A DNA stretch of 64,000 bases from Spirochaeta thermophila DSM 6578 (lineage in GTDB: Bacteria > Spirochaetota > Spirochaetia > Winmispirales > Winmispiraceae): contig NC_017583.1 of the NCBI RefSeq assembly GCF_000184345.1, positions 1,240,001 through 1,304,000 of the forward strand. The letters are read 5' to 3'. The notes beneath the pieces are model-generated. The model was given only the letters and a program-made list of their open reading frames with translations. It was not told the DNA's origin and made no database searches. The translations under genes and the position numbers were made by a program. Positions 37,450 through 46,327 of the stretch are shown in pieces (the first letter of the stretch is position 1; each line of letters starts with the position of its first letter).

Positions 37450-39579
37450 CTACCTGCGACGCGTCCGGGGCGGTCTCCGAGAGTAGCTCTGCGCCTTCTC
37501 TTTCGCCATGCTCTCGTCTATGAGCATGGTGAGATTCACCCTCCCCAACCGATCTATTTCGAGGATCCTCACAGGAACCTCCTGATTCAGCTTCACGACA
37601 TCGTGGGGCGATCCAATGCGATCGACCGACATCTGGGAGATATGGCAGAGGCCTTCCCTCCCCGGGAGGAATTCTATGAATGCTCCGAAATCCACGATCC
37701 GTTTCACCTTACCAGTGTAGACTTTCCCTACCTCTGGTTCCTCAAGCATCTTGTCGATGTAGGCCTTCGCCTGTTCGGCCTTCTCCTTCTGTTTGCTGTA
37801 GATGACGATACTCCCATCGTCGTCGATGTTGATGGTTACGTCGAAAGTCTCCGAGATCTGCCTGATCGTCTTACCGGCGGATCCGATGATGAGACCTATT
37901 TTCTCGGGATCGACGGCGAATTTGATGATACGAGGAGCGTACTGGGAGAGTTCCGGGCGCGGTTCGGAGATGGCCTGATTCATGATCCCGAGTATGTGGA
38001 GCCTTCCCCTACGGGCTTGCTCCAGGGCCTTCCTCATCGTGGCCGGATCGATGTTCTTGATCTTTATATCCATCTGGAAGGCCGTGATACCCTCTTCCGT
38101 ACCGGCCACCTTGAAGTCCATATCACCGAAGTGATCCTCCTCGCCCAGGATGTCGGAGAGGATCACCGTGCGCTCCCCGTCCGTCACCAATCCCATCGCG
38201 ATCCCGGCCACGGGTTTCTTGATGGGGACCCCTGCATTGAGCAGGGAGAGGGTGCTTCCACAGACTGTCGCCATCGAGGAAGAGCCGTTCGATTCGAGGA
38301 TCTCCGAGACCACGCGGAGAGTATAGGGGAAGTCGTCTTTCGAGGGGAGCACAGCCTCCAACGCCCGATGTGCAAGATGACCGTGACCTATTTCACGCCG
38401 GCCCGTATAGAGCCTTCCCACCTCACCTACCGAGAAGGGGGGGAAGTTGTAATGGAGCATGAAGTTTTCCCGTTTGTCGCCTTCGAGGTCGTCCATTATC
38501 TGCTCGTCGAACACGGTCCCGAGTGTGGTGATCGCGAGGGCCTGGGTTTCGCCTCTCGTGAAGAGAGCGGATCCATGCGTCCGAGGAAGGACGCCGACCT
38601 CGCAGGTGATGGGGCGTATGTCCTCCGGCCCCCTCCCGTCCGTTCGGATTCCCCGTTCCAGAATCGAGGAACGTACGATCTCCCGTTCGAGCTCTTCGAT
38701 CACCGCATTGAAGGCACGTTCCTGCTCATCGGGAATTCGTTCTCCGAAGTAGGTTCTGACCTCTTCCCGCGTCTTCTTTATGGCCTTTGCCCGTTCGAGT
38801 TTCCCCTTGACGAAGCATGCCTCTTCGAGTCGGGGACGGGCGTATGCTATCACTTCATCTTTGAGCGGGAAACTCTCCTCTTCCTGGAGGGGGAGCTTTT
38901 TCTTGCCTGCGCGTTCGCTAAGCTCCAGCTGCGCCTTACAGAGCGAAACGATGGCGCCACGGGCGATTTCGATCGCCTCCACCAAGGTGTCCTCGGAGAC
39001 CTCTTTCGCCCCGCCTTCCACCATGGTGATGCCTTCCAGGGTTCCCGCCACTACGATATCGAGAGCCGAGGCCTCCAGCTGCTCCAGGGTGGGATTGATG
39101 ACGAACGTGCCGTCTACGAGCCCCACTCTCACCGCCCCCACCGGCCCGTCGAAGGGGATGTCGGAGACGGTGACGGCAGCAGAGGCCGCCACGATCGCCA
39201 CCACATCGGGCGTGTTGATCTGATCAGCGGATACCGTGGTGGGGATGATCTGGATCTCCCTCTTGAATGCCTTCGAGAAGAGAGGTCTCATCGGCCTGTC
39301 GATGAGACGGGAAACGAGGATCTCCTTCTCCCGTGGACGCCCTTCCCGCTTGAAAAATCCTCCGGGGATCTTTCCTGCAGCGTAGTATTTTTCGTTGTAA
39401 TCCACAGAGAGGGGAATGAAATCGAGGTCTTCCTTCACATCGCTCCCGCAACAGGCGGTTGCGAGGACGCATGTGCCTCCGTACTGGGCGAAGACCGCTC
39501 CATTTGCTTGACGGGCCATCTTTCCTGTCGTGAGAACGAGTTCCCGTCCTCCTACGTCTATTGTCACTGAATGTTCCAT
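37450..39579 (-). CDS. pnp: Polyribonucleotide nucleotidyltransferase (PNPase)
   Basis: 709 residues with the full domain order: two RNase PH domains (about 10-230 and 310-540), a KH domain with IGSAGKTIR (about 560-570) and a C-terminal S1 domain (about 622-690). It degrades RNA 3' to 5' using phosphate. The ATG follows AGGAGAACC and lies 7 bp after rpsO, the conserved rpsO-pnp order. A basic tail (SRRPPRTRRR) ends the protein. Confidence 0.97.
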   Translation of the reverse strand: MEHSVTIDVGGRELVLTTGKMARQANGAVFAQYGGTCVLATACCGSDVKEDLDFIPLSVDYNEKYYAAGKIPGGFFKREGRPREKEILVSRLIDRPMRPLFSKAFKREIQIIPTTVSADQINTPDVVAIVAASAAVTVSDIPFDGPVGAVRVGLVDGTFVINPTLEQLEASALDIVVAGTLEGITMVEGGAKEVSEDTLVEAIEIARGAIVSLCKAQLELSERAGKKKLPLQEEESFPLKDEVIAYARPRLEEACFVKGKLERAKAIKKTREEVRTYFGERIPDEQERAFNAVIEELEREIVRSSILERGIRTDGRGPEDIRPITCEVGVLPRTHGSALFTRGETQALAITTLGTVFDEQIMDDLEGDKRENFMLHYNFPPFSVGEVGRLYTGRREIGHGHLAHRALEAVLPSKDDFPYTLRVVSEILESNGSSSMATVCGSTLSLLNAGVPIKKPVAGIAMGLVTDGERTVILSDILGEEDHFGDMDFKVAGTEEGITAFQMDIKIKNIDPATMRKALEQARRGRLHILGIMNQAISEPRPELSQYAPRIIKFAVDPEKIGLIIGSAGKTIRQISETFDVTINIDDDGSIVIYSKQKEKAEQAKAYIDKMLEEPEVGKVYTGKVKRIVDFGAFIEFLPGREGLCHISQMSVDRIGSPHDVVKLNQEVPVRILEIDRLGRVNLTMLIDESMAKEKAQSYSRRPPRTRRR

Positions 39580-39586
39580 GGTTCTC

Positions 39587-39856
39587 CTATTTCCTCAGAC
39601 CTAGTCTCTTGATGAGTTCTCGATAGCGATTGAGATCCTTTTTCTGAAGGTAACGCAACAGCGCGGTCCTCTGCCCCACGAGCTTGAGGAGCCCGCGGCG
39701 CGTACTGAAATCTTTCTTGTGCACCTTGAGGTGCTCGGTGAGCAGGTTGATCCGCTCGGTGAGGAGGGCAACCTGGGCCTCCACGGTTCCGGTGTTCTTC
39801 TCAGAACCACCGAACTCCCGTATTATCTCCTGCTTTCTTTCTTTGGTAAGTGCCAT
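39587..39856 (-). CDS. rpsO: 30S ribosomal protein S15
   Basis: 89 residues, exact family length, with the hallmark [22 protein letters not shown] (in parts) and [16 protein letters not shown]. Binds the central domain of 16S rRNA. ATG follows AAGGAGAATAGACG and starts 3 bp after ribF. Confidence 0.97.
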   Translation of the reverse strand: MALTKERKQEIIREFGGSEKNTGTVEAQVALLTERINLLTEHLKVHKKDFSTRRGLLKLVGQRTALLRYLQKKDLNRYRELIKRLGLRK

Positions 39857-39859
39857 CGT

Positions 39860-40651
39860 CTATTCTCCTTGTTCATGTAGTATCATCACCTCCAGAGAGG
39901 AGGAATCCCTCTCGTCGAGGGGGCTGATCCAGATCTCGGAAGGATGTATCACGATACGAAAGGGCTCTCCTCCCGTACCCCTTCCGGGATACTCCCCAGG
40001 GGGCGGAAGGATCTGAGGGATCTTCCATCTGGGAATACAAAGGGTTCCTCTCCCCTCCCCCGCGAGCCCCCGGAGATCAAGCGTATGGGGGCGTCCCAGC
40101 ATGCGTTCCGCAGCGTCGAGTTCCCCTTCGAGAATCCTCTTTCTGATCTCGGTACTGCTCACGCGTGTACCATTCTGTGTCACGTCCTCCATCACCACGA
40201 GCTCTACCCCTCTCCTCGTGCACAGCTCCTCCGCTTCTGCTATCCCAACGGCTCCTCCCCTCCCGCACCTGAAATCCTTTCCGACGAGAAGTCTTTTCAT
40301 GCGTGTGACATCGATCACACGCTCGAGAAACTCCCGTCCTTCGATTGTACTAAAATCACGGGAAAAGTCAATAACGAGTACATCGGGTATTCCCGTCTCG
40401 CGTATCCTCGAGACTTTCTGTCGAAGGGAAGTGAGACGTTCGTAGCGCTTGTCGGGTGAAAAGAGTTCCTCCGGATTCTTGTCGAAGGTGATCACGAGGG
40501 GATGGAGCGAGGATGAGAGGAGCGTTTCGAGGAGTTCCCGATGCCCTAGGTGTACACCGTCGAACACGCCTATGGTCACGGCGGAGTCTTCCGGATACCG
40601 AGGAAGGGAGAGAAACTCGGGCCACGTGAGCCTGTCTACGGAAGCACACAT
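39860..40651 (-). CDS. ribF: RibF-like FAD synthetase with shortened, atypical C-terminal half
   Basis: 263 residues, about 45 short of a usual RibF. The N-terminal FMN adenylyltransferase domain is intact: GVFDGVHLGHR near residues 27-37 and the SSTEIR motif near 168. The C-terminal flavokinase module normally has a GFPTAN signature after LGRPY; here the equivalent region reads LGRPHTLDLRG...GRGTLCIPRWK and is only about 75 residues. The protein may make FAD from FMN but not phosphorylate riboflavin. ATG at 40651 overlaps truB by 16 bp. Confidence 0.82.
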   Translation of the reverse strand: MCASVDRLTWPEFLSLPRYPEDSAVTIGVFDGVHLGHRELLETLLSSSLHPLVITFDKNPEELFSPDKRYERLTSLRQKVSRIRETGIPDVLVIDFSRDFSTIEGREFLERVIDVTRMKRLLVGKDFRCGRGGAVGIAEAEELCTRRGVELVVMEDVTQNGTRVSSTEIRKRILEGELDAAERMLGRPHTLDLRGLAGEGRGTLCIPRWKIPQILPPPGEYPGRGTGGEPFRIVIHPSEIWISPLDERDSSSLEVMILHEQGE

Positions 40652-41502
40652 ATGTAGCGATACCTCTCTTCCGCCTTTTCGATGAAGGCCAGAACCCTGC
40701 CGTCTCGACTCACGACGGTGTAGTACCCTTGTGCCTCTGGAGGGGTGTCCCACGTGTGGTCCGAAAGAGGGATTCCATGGGGTATGCCCCTCTCATGAGA
40801 AGGTTTGACTGTCAAAGGGGGGGCTGTTTCGGGATACGCGTTCAGGAACGCTTCCGGGGTGAGCACATCCTCGCCGGTAACCTCGTCGGGATGAACCGCG
40901 CCGTCGGATGAAATCGGACCGATCGCAGTGCGTTTCAGTTCGCTCACATAGGCACAGGTCCCGAGCCTGGATCCGATGTCTCGGGCGAGAGCCCGTATGT
41001 AGGTTCCTCCGGAGCAGGAGACCCGTACGGTCGCATAGGGAGGCCTCCATTCGAGGAGGGAGAGTGCGTATATCTCCACACGTCTGGGGGCCAGATCCGG
41101 TTCCTCCCCCCTTCTCGCCAGGTCGTGTGCCCGACGCCCTCCCACCCGCAGGGCCGAATAGGCGGGAGGAATCTGTTCGTATGTCCCGAGGAATCTTCCG
41201 AGGGTCTCCTTGAGCGCCTTTTCTTCGGGGACGGGGCCCACCTGAATGATCCTGCCTTCGGGGTCGAGAGTATCGGTCTCTTTGCCGAATTCGATGACGG
41301 CTTCGTATTCCTTGGATAGCGAGTGGAATATCGGTGTGAGTCGGGTGCATCGACCCGTGAGCAGGATGAGAAGCCCTTCGGCGAAACGGTCGAGGGTGCC
41401 GGTATGACCGGTACGAACGCCCCCGAGACGCCTGCGCACTCGTTCCACCACTTCGAAGGAGCGTATGCCGGGAGGTTTATGACAGAGGAGTATTCCGTTC
41501 AT
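40636..41502 (-). CDS. truB: tRNA pseudouridine-55 synthase
   Basis: 288 residues. The catalytic Asp is in HTGTLDRFAEGLL (about 35-47), and RVGGRRAHDLARRGE follows near 122. TruB makes the universal pseudouridine 55 in the T-loop. The ATG shares one base with the rbfA stop (TGATG). Conserved neighbour of rbfA and infB. Confidence 0.95.
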   Translation of the reverse strand: MNGILLCHKPPGIRSFEVVERVRRRLGGVRTGHTGTLDRFAEGLLILLTGRCTRLTPIFHSLSKEYEAVIEFGKETDTLDPEGRIIQVGPVPEEKALKETLGRFLGTYEQIPPAYSALRVGGRRAHDLARRGEEPDLAPRRVEIYALSLLEWRPPYATVRVSCSGGTYIRALARDIGSRLGTCAYVSELKRTAIGPISSDGAVHPDEVTGEDVLTPEAFLNAYPETAPPLTVKPSHERGIPHGIPLSDHTWDTPPEAQGYYTVVSRDGRVLAFIEKAEERYRYICVLP

Positions 41503-41888
41503 CAGCCCTCATCACCCCCCTGCGGGGGAGATGAGGCGTCCGAGGGGAAGAGGGCTTCGATCTTTTTGGAAATCTCGAATCCTTCCTTGATCGAAGAATC
41601 CGGAAGGAAGCGGAACCTGGGCACCGTCCTGGTGGTGAGTTTCTTTGCAAAGACGGTGCGGATGAAACCCGCCGCATGATTGAGCGCTTCCACGCCCTCT
41701 TCGACCGGAAGGCTGGGATCGTAGCTGGAGACGTACACTTTCGCGAACGAGAAATCCTTCGAGAGCTTGACGTGGTTTATCGATAGAGAGCAGTGGATGC
41801 GCGGATCCTTGAGCTCTCCCGAGACGAGCAGGCGGGCGAGTTCTTCCTGTATGAGATGTGCAAGTCGTGTCAGTCGTTCCTCTTTCAC
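41502..41888 (-). CDS. rbfA: Ribosome-binding factor A
   Basis: 128 residues, a single KH-like domain with KDPRIHCSLSINHVKLSKDF and PRFRFLPDSSIKEG near the C-terminus. Assists 16S rRNA 5' end maturation and 30S assembly. The start is GTG at 41888, with AGGAG upstream; the gene lies within the infB-rbfA-truB order seen in most bacteria. Confidence 0.93.
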   Translation of the reverse strand: MKEERLTRLAHLIQEELARLLVSGELKDPRIHCSLSINHVKLSKDFSFAKVYVSSYDPSLPVEEGVEALNHAAGFIRTVFAKKLTTRTVPRFRFLPDSSIKEGFEISKKIEALFPSDASSPPQGGDEG

Positions 41889-41900
41889 CTCGCCATCTCC

Positions 41901-44246
41901 TCATAGTTTCTTGGCTATTTCTCTACGCTCAATCACTTCGAACTGATCTCCGACCTTGATATCCTGGAAGCCCTCGAGGCCTATTCCACACTCGTATCCT
42001 GCGTCCACCTCTCTCACATCCTCTTTGAAGCGCTTGAGGGAGTTTATCCTGGTGGTGTGGATCACCACCCCGTCGCGGATCACGTTCACCTCTGAGTTCC
42101 TCTTCACCTTCCCCTCGAGGACATAACACCCCGCCACGGTGCCGATCCTGGGCACCTTGAAGGTCTCTCGGACCTCCACGAGTCCCACGACTTCTTCTTT
42201 GATTTCGGGCTCCAGCATGCCTTCCATGGCCGCCTTGATGTCGTCTATCACGTCGTAGATGATGGTGTAGCGTCGGATCTCCACCTTCTCCTTCTCTGCG
42301 AGGGTGCTCGCCTGGGAGGTGGGACGGACGTTGAAGGCTACGATGATTGCATTGGAGGCCGAGGCGAGACGTACGTCGCTCTCGTTGACCGCACCGGCTG
42401 CGGCGTGGATGATGCGCACACGGATCTCTTCGTTGGAGAGGCGCTCGAGTGCGGTCCTGATCGCTTCGGCCGATCCGTGCACGTCCGCCTTGATGATGAT
42501 CTTCAGATCCTGGACCTCCCCCTCCTGGATCTTCTGATAGAGGTTGTCGAGGGTGACCTTCTGGACGTTACGGGCTTCTTCGAGCTTCTTGAGTTCCTGT
42601 CGCTTGGAGGCCACTTCACGCGCATGTTTCTCGCTTTCGGTGACCTGGAACGGATCTCCTGCTTCCGGAAGGCCGTCGAATCCGAGGACCTCCACCGGGG
42701 TGGATGGAGTGGCCTCTTCCTCTCGGTTGCCCCATTCGTCGAACATGGCCCGCACCTTCCCGCTGTACACCCCGGCCACGAATGGGTCGCCTATCCTGAG
42801 GGTTCCCCTCTGGACGAGCACGGTGGCGACGATGCCGCGGCCATGTTCGATCTTCGACTCGAGGATCTTCCCCTCCGCTCGACAGGAGTAGTTCGCCTTG
42901 AGTTCGAGGACCTCCGCCTGCAGGAGGATGGCCTCGAGGAGTTCCTGGATCCCCTGTTTCTTGAGAGCCGAGACTTCGCAATAGATGGTGTTCCCACCCC
43001 ATTCCTCGGGGATGAGTCCGTACTCCGAGAGCTGCTGCTTCACCCTGTCAGGATTGGCATCGGGCAAGTCCACCTTGTTGATCGCCACGATGATGGGGAC
43101 GTTGGCCTCCTTTGCGTGGTTGAGTGCCTCGACGGTCTGAGGCATCACCCCATCGTTTGCCGCTACGACCAGGACCACGATATCGGTGACCTGCGCACCT
43201 CGAGCACGCATGAGGGTGAAGGCCTCATGGCCGGGGGTGTCGAGGAAGGTGATCTTCCCCTGGGGGAGTTCGACCTGGTACGCGCCGATGTGCTGGGTGA
43301 TGCCTCCGTATTCTCCTTCGGCGACATTGGCGGACCGTATGGCGTCGAGGAGTTTCGTCTTTCCATGGTCCACGTGTCCCATCACCGTCACCACGGGAGG
43401 ACGAGGACGGAGGTCTTCTTCGGAGTCCTCCTCGCGTTCGATCACCGTCTCGTCGTAGAGGGACACGACGTTCACCTTGCAGCCGAACTCGTCTGCGAGG
43501 AGTGTGGCGGTGTCGGCGTCTATCTGCTGGTTGATGGTCACCATCATGCCCATGCTCATGAGCTTGGCGATGAGGACCGATGCCTTGAGATTCATCTTCT
43601 TTGCGAGTTCCGCTACCGTGATGGCTTCCGTGATGTCGATCTCCTTCGGCACAGGATTCGTCTCGATCTTCTTTTTCCGCTTGACCTGGTTGAGGATCTT
43701 CTCTTCCTGTTCACGCTCCTTCTCCAGGTAGAGTTCCCTGCGGCGCTCTCGCTCTCGTTCCTTCTGCTGTCTGGCCCTCGCCGCTTCGGGGGTCTCGCCT
43801 GCAAGTGGAACGGGAGGGGCTCCCGTCTTGGGAGTGATCCTCAGCCTGGGCTTCGCACGGTCCGCTCCCTGATCCCGGGACGGGGGGCCTCCCGGTTTCG
43901 GCCCTCTGTTCCGCTGGGGCCGGGGGGGACGCCTATCCCCCCGAGGACGAGGGGATCGTGAACGATCCCGCGGTCCTTCCTCGCGGGTGGGCTGCGGGGG
44001 AGTCGAAGGGGGCGACGTGGGCTCCGAAGTTTTCGCTTCCGGCCCTTGAGGCTGCGGGGGTTCCGTGGACGGGGCCTCCTCCTGGGTGTCCGTCTTTGCG
44101 ACGGCTACTACCTTCTTCGTCTTCTTCACCACCACCCGTTTCTTCTTGACGGGTACCGCAGGAGTGGGAGGCGTCTCCTCCTTGGGCTCGGTGTCCTGGT
44201 GTTTGATGAGTGTGACTTTTGGTTTTTTTTCCTGTTCCTGTGCCAT
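41901..44246 (-). CDS. infB: Translation initiation factor IF-2
   Basis: 781 residues. The first 230 residues are low-complexity, rich in Pro, Lys and Arg, with proline-rich repeats. The G domain has GHVDHGKTK (G1), DTPGHEAFT (G3) and NKVD (G4), followed by the usual domains that bind fMet-tRNA. IF-2 positions initiator tRNA on the 30S subunit. Starts 8 bp after nusA. Confidence 0.97.
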   Translation of the reverse strand: MAQEQEKKPKVTLIKHQDTEPKEETPPTPAVPVKKKRVVVKKTKKVVAVAKTDTQEEAPSTEPPQPQGPEAKTSEPTSPPSTPPQPTREEGPRDRSRSPRPRGDRRPPRPQRNRGPKPGGPPSRDQGADRAKPRLRITPKTGAPPVPLAGETPEAARARQQKERERERRRELYLEKEREQEEKILNQVKRKKKIETNPVPKEIDITEAITVAELAKKMNLKASVLIAKLMSMGMMVTINQQIDADTATLLADEFGCKVNVVSLYDETVIEREEDSEEDLRPRPPVVTVMGHVDHGKTKLLDAIRSANVAEGEYGGITQHIGAYQVELPQGKITFLDTPGHEAFTLMRARGAQVTDIVVLVVAANDGVMPQTVEALNHAKEANVPIIVAINKVDLPDANPDRVKQQLSEYGLIPEEWGGNTIYCEVSALKKQGIQELLEAILLQAEVLELKANYSCRAEGKILESKIEHGRGIVATVLVQRGTLRIGDPFVAGVYSGKVRAMFDEWGNREEEATPSTPVEVLGFDGLPEAGDPFQVTESEKHAREVASKRQELKKLEEARNVQKVTLDNLYQKIQEGEVQDLKIIIKADVHGSAEAIRTALERLSNEEIRVRIIHAAAGAVNESDVRLASASNAIIVAFNVRPTSQASTLAEKEKVEIRRYTIIYDVIDDIKAAMEGMLEPEIKEEVVGLVEVRETFKVPRIGTVAGCYVLEGKVKRNSEVNVIRDGVVIHTTRINSLKRFKEDVREVDAGYECGIGLEGFQDIKVGDQFEVIERREIAKKL

Positions 44247-44254
44247 GATGTATC

Positions 44255-45721
44255 CTAGTTCTCCTCTTCTTCATCTGTAAACACGAGCTCCACCCCACAC
44301 TGCGGACAACGATCCATTCCCGGAGTCACCTCGGCGGAACATTCGGGGCAGAGGTATGTCTCGACATACTCTTCTTCTCCCTCCTCCGTCATCCCCTGCG
44401 CCGTCTCCTCTTCCTCCACGATTTCGACGGCGTCCTCGAGGATCTTGCCGATGAGTTGCCTGTCCTCTTCGGTGAGCTCGGGGATGTGCTCGAGTCCGTT
44501 GTCCTGATAGGCGAAGACGAGATCCTCTATCTCCTCGTATCCCTGACGGGAGAGGATCTCCACGATATGTGGGGGAAGACCCGGGAGTTCTTCTATCCTC
44601 GTGATCTCCTCCACTTGTTCATCGAGGTCGCTGAAGACGGCGGAGACCGCTTCCATGGCCTCCTTTCCGATACCCATCTCTTCGACCTGTTTGGCGGTCT
44701 TCACGTCGATGTTCCAGTCGACCAGGCGATTGGCGAGACGGACGTTGAGCCCCTGCTTTCCGATGGCGAGTGAGAGCTGGTTGTCCTTCACCACTGCGAG
44801 GGCGTGTTTCTTGTTGCGGTCGAGGATGATGACCTGCTCCACCTCGGCGGGAGAGAGGGAGTTCTTGATGAAGGCGACCGGATCGGGGTCATAGCGGATC
44901 ACGTCCACGCGTTCCCCCTCCAGTTCGTTCACCAGGGCCTGGATGCGCACGCCTTTCACCCCCACACACGCACCCACCGGGTCCACCCCTTCTTTCCTTG
45001 AGTAGACGGCGATCTTGGTGCGATATCCCGGTTCGCGTACGATCTTGAATATCTCGACGGTCTTGTCGTAGATCTCGGGGACTTCCAGTTCGAGTATCTT
45101 GCGCACGAATTCCGTGTGGGTGCGGGAGAGGATCACCTGGAGGCCGGAGGGGGTCTTGTTGACTTCGTAGATGAGGGCCTTGATCCTGTCGTTGGGACGG
45201 TAGACCTCTCTCGGGGACTGGTATTTCCGCGGCAGTATGCCTTCGATCTTGCCGAGGTCCACGTAGATGTTGCCGTTCCGTTCCCGCTGGTAATACCCGA
45301 TGATGAGTTCTCCCACCTTGTCCTTGAACTCGGAGTAGAGGGTGTCCCTCTGTATCTCCTTGAGTTCCTGTTGGGCGCGTTGTTTCGCCACCTGCACCGC
45401 CCCGCGGTCGAAGCTCTTGGGGTCCACCTCCATGAGCAACTCATCGCCTGGTTCGGCCTCGGGCGCGAGTTTCCTGGCCTCGGAGAGGGGGATCTGGAGC
45501 ACTTCGTCTTCGAAGTCTTCGTCGGCCACCACCTGCTTCTTCGCGTAGAGGGTCACTTCGGTGCCGTCTTCGGAGAACTCCACGTGGGCGTTCTCCGCTG
45601 TGCCGAATCTCTTCTTGTACGCGGCGAGGAGGAAGTCCTCGATGGTCTTCTGGACGAGCTCCTCCGGTATGCCGCGTTCCTGCACGAGCATCTGAATGGC
45701 TTCTTTGAGATCAGTGGCCAT
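44255..45721 (-). CDS. nusA: Transcription factor NusA with C-terminal zinc ribbon
   Basis: 488 residues. The order is N-terminal polymerase-binding domain (1-125), S1 domain (about 140-200), two KH domains (about 205-345) and a helix-hairpin-helix region (about 370-430). The last 35 residues form an extra Cys4 zinc ribbon, CPEC then CPQC 12 residues on, inside acidic flanks. That ribbon is not in E. coli or Bacillus NusA. NusA controls pausing, termination and antitermination. Overlaps the rimP stop by 11 bp. Confidence 0.94.
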   Translation of the reverse strand: MATDLKEAIQMLVQERGIPEELVQKTIEDFLLAAYKKRFGTAENAHVEFSEDGTEVTLYAKKQVVADEDFEDEVLQIPLSEARKLAPEAEPGDELLMEVDPKSFDRGAVQVAKQRAQQELKEIQRDTLYSEFKDKVGELIIGYYQRERNGNIYVDLGKIEGILPRKYQSPREVYRPNDRIKALIYEVNKTPSGLQVILSRTHTEFVRKILELEVPEIYDKTVEIFKIVREPGYRTKIAVYSRKEGVDPVGACVGVKGVRIQALVNELEGERVDVIRYDPDPVAFIKNSLSPAEVEQVIILDRNKKHALAVVKDNQLSLAIGKQGLNVRLANRLVDWNIDVKTAKQVEEMGIGKEAMEAVSAVFSDLDEQVEEITRIEELPGLPPHIVEILSRQGYEEIEDLVFAYQDNGLEHIPELTEEDRQLIGKILEDAVEIVEEEETAQGMTEEGEEEYVETYLCPECSAEVTPGMDRCPQCGVELVFTDEEEEN

Positions 45722-46193
45722 AGGGGGTAGTCTCCTCTTGGGTGAAGTCTAATTTCGCTTTTCCTATGGAGTCAATAGGGATGGACCGGCGCTCCGCTCC
45801 CTTCCGGAGCACGACGTGGTCTTCGGTGACGGCCTCGAGAATGCCCCCCTCCCACCGCTGGCTACGCGTGTCGAGGAGTTTCAGGCCTTTCCCCACGAAG
45901 AGTGCGAGTTCATCCCTGTTCTTGAGCACACGGTCGATACCCGGCGACATGACCTCCATGTGGAGGTCGGCAAGGTCGAGGAGCAGCTGTGCCTTGGGTT
46001 TGAGGAGCCTGAGGACACGGGCACAGTCGTCGACGGAGAGGTGTGCGCCGTGGATGACTATTTCGAGGGCCGCTCCTCCTCTACGATACCTGAGGTGCAG
46101 TTCAACGAGGGCGTAGCCCATCTTCTCAAGGAGCGGCACGAAGTGCTGATACAGCTTCTCTTCTTCCGGAGTCCGGATCGCTCTGGGTAACAA
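45711..46193 (-). CDS. rimP: Ribosome maturation factor RimP
   Basis: 160 residues from TTG at 46193, which has GAGGAGG seven bases before it; this gives the family length and puts the conserved region (LLEKMGYALVELHLRYRRG, in part) near the start as expected. An in-frame ATG at 46262 would add 23 residues and run through a terminator hairpin. RimP aids 30S assembly and is nearly always upstream of nusA. First gene of the rimP-nusA-infB operon. Confidence 0.88.
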   Translation of the reverse strand: MLPRAIRTPEEEKLYQHFVPLLEKMGYALVELHLRYRRGGAALEIVIHGAHLSVDDCARVLRLLKPKAQLLLDLADLHMEVMSPGIDRVLKNRDELALFVGKGLKLLDTRSQRWEGGILEAVTEDHVVLRKGAERRSIPIDSIGKAKLDFTQEETTPYGH

Positions 46194-46213
46194 GGGCGTG
46201 CCTCCTCGCCGGG

Positions 46214-46246
46214 TAAAAAAAGAGAGTCGAGGAGTCTCGACTCTCT
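46214..46246 (-). terminator. Terminator/attenuator in the rimP operon leader
   Basis: On the minus strand AGAGAGTCGA, loop GACTCC, TCGACTCTCT, then a run of seven T. A 10-bp perfect stem with a textbook U-tract. It lies downstream of a good promoter (46276-46304) and upstream of the rimP TTG start, so it may act as an attenuator; before IS insertion it could also have ended the histidine kinase transcript. Confidence 0.8.
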
Positions 46247-46275
46247 GCTGCCCACTCATCATCTTCCTCTCGTAT

Positions 46276-46304
46276 AAGGTAGCAGGGAAGGCTCCATGTG
46301 TCAA
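46276..46304 (-). promoter_or_regulatory. Promoter of the rimP-nusA-infB operon
   Basis: On the minus strand consensus TTGACA (46304-46299), 17-bp spacer ending in TGC (extended -10), TACCTT (46281-46276). The start site would be near 46269, giving a leader of about 75 nt before the TTG start. The IS256-like element begins 16 bp upstream of the -35 box. Confidence 0.6.
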
Positions 46305-46311
46305 TGGGAGG

Positions 46312-46319
46312 TGTCGGTA
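46312..46319. repeat. Left 8-bp target-site duplication of the IS256-like element
   Basis: TGTCGGTA, identical to 47665-47672. Confidence 0.88.
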
Positions 46320-46327
46320 GGGCACTG

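Noticed and set aside
37603-39570. 655-codon open frame antisense to pnp
   Set aside because: It mirrors the pnp reading frame in GC-rich DNA and gives a low-complexity acidic/His-rich product, while pnp has all family motifs.
42405-43961. 518-codon open frame antisense to infB
   Set aside because: Shadow of infB; no domain, no ribosome-binding site, and infB is unambiguous.
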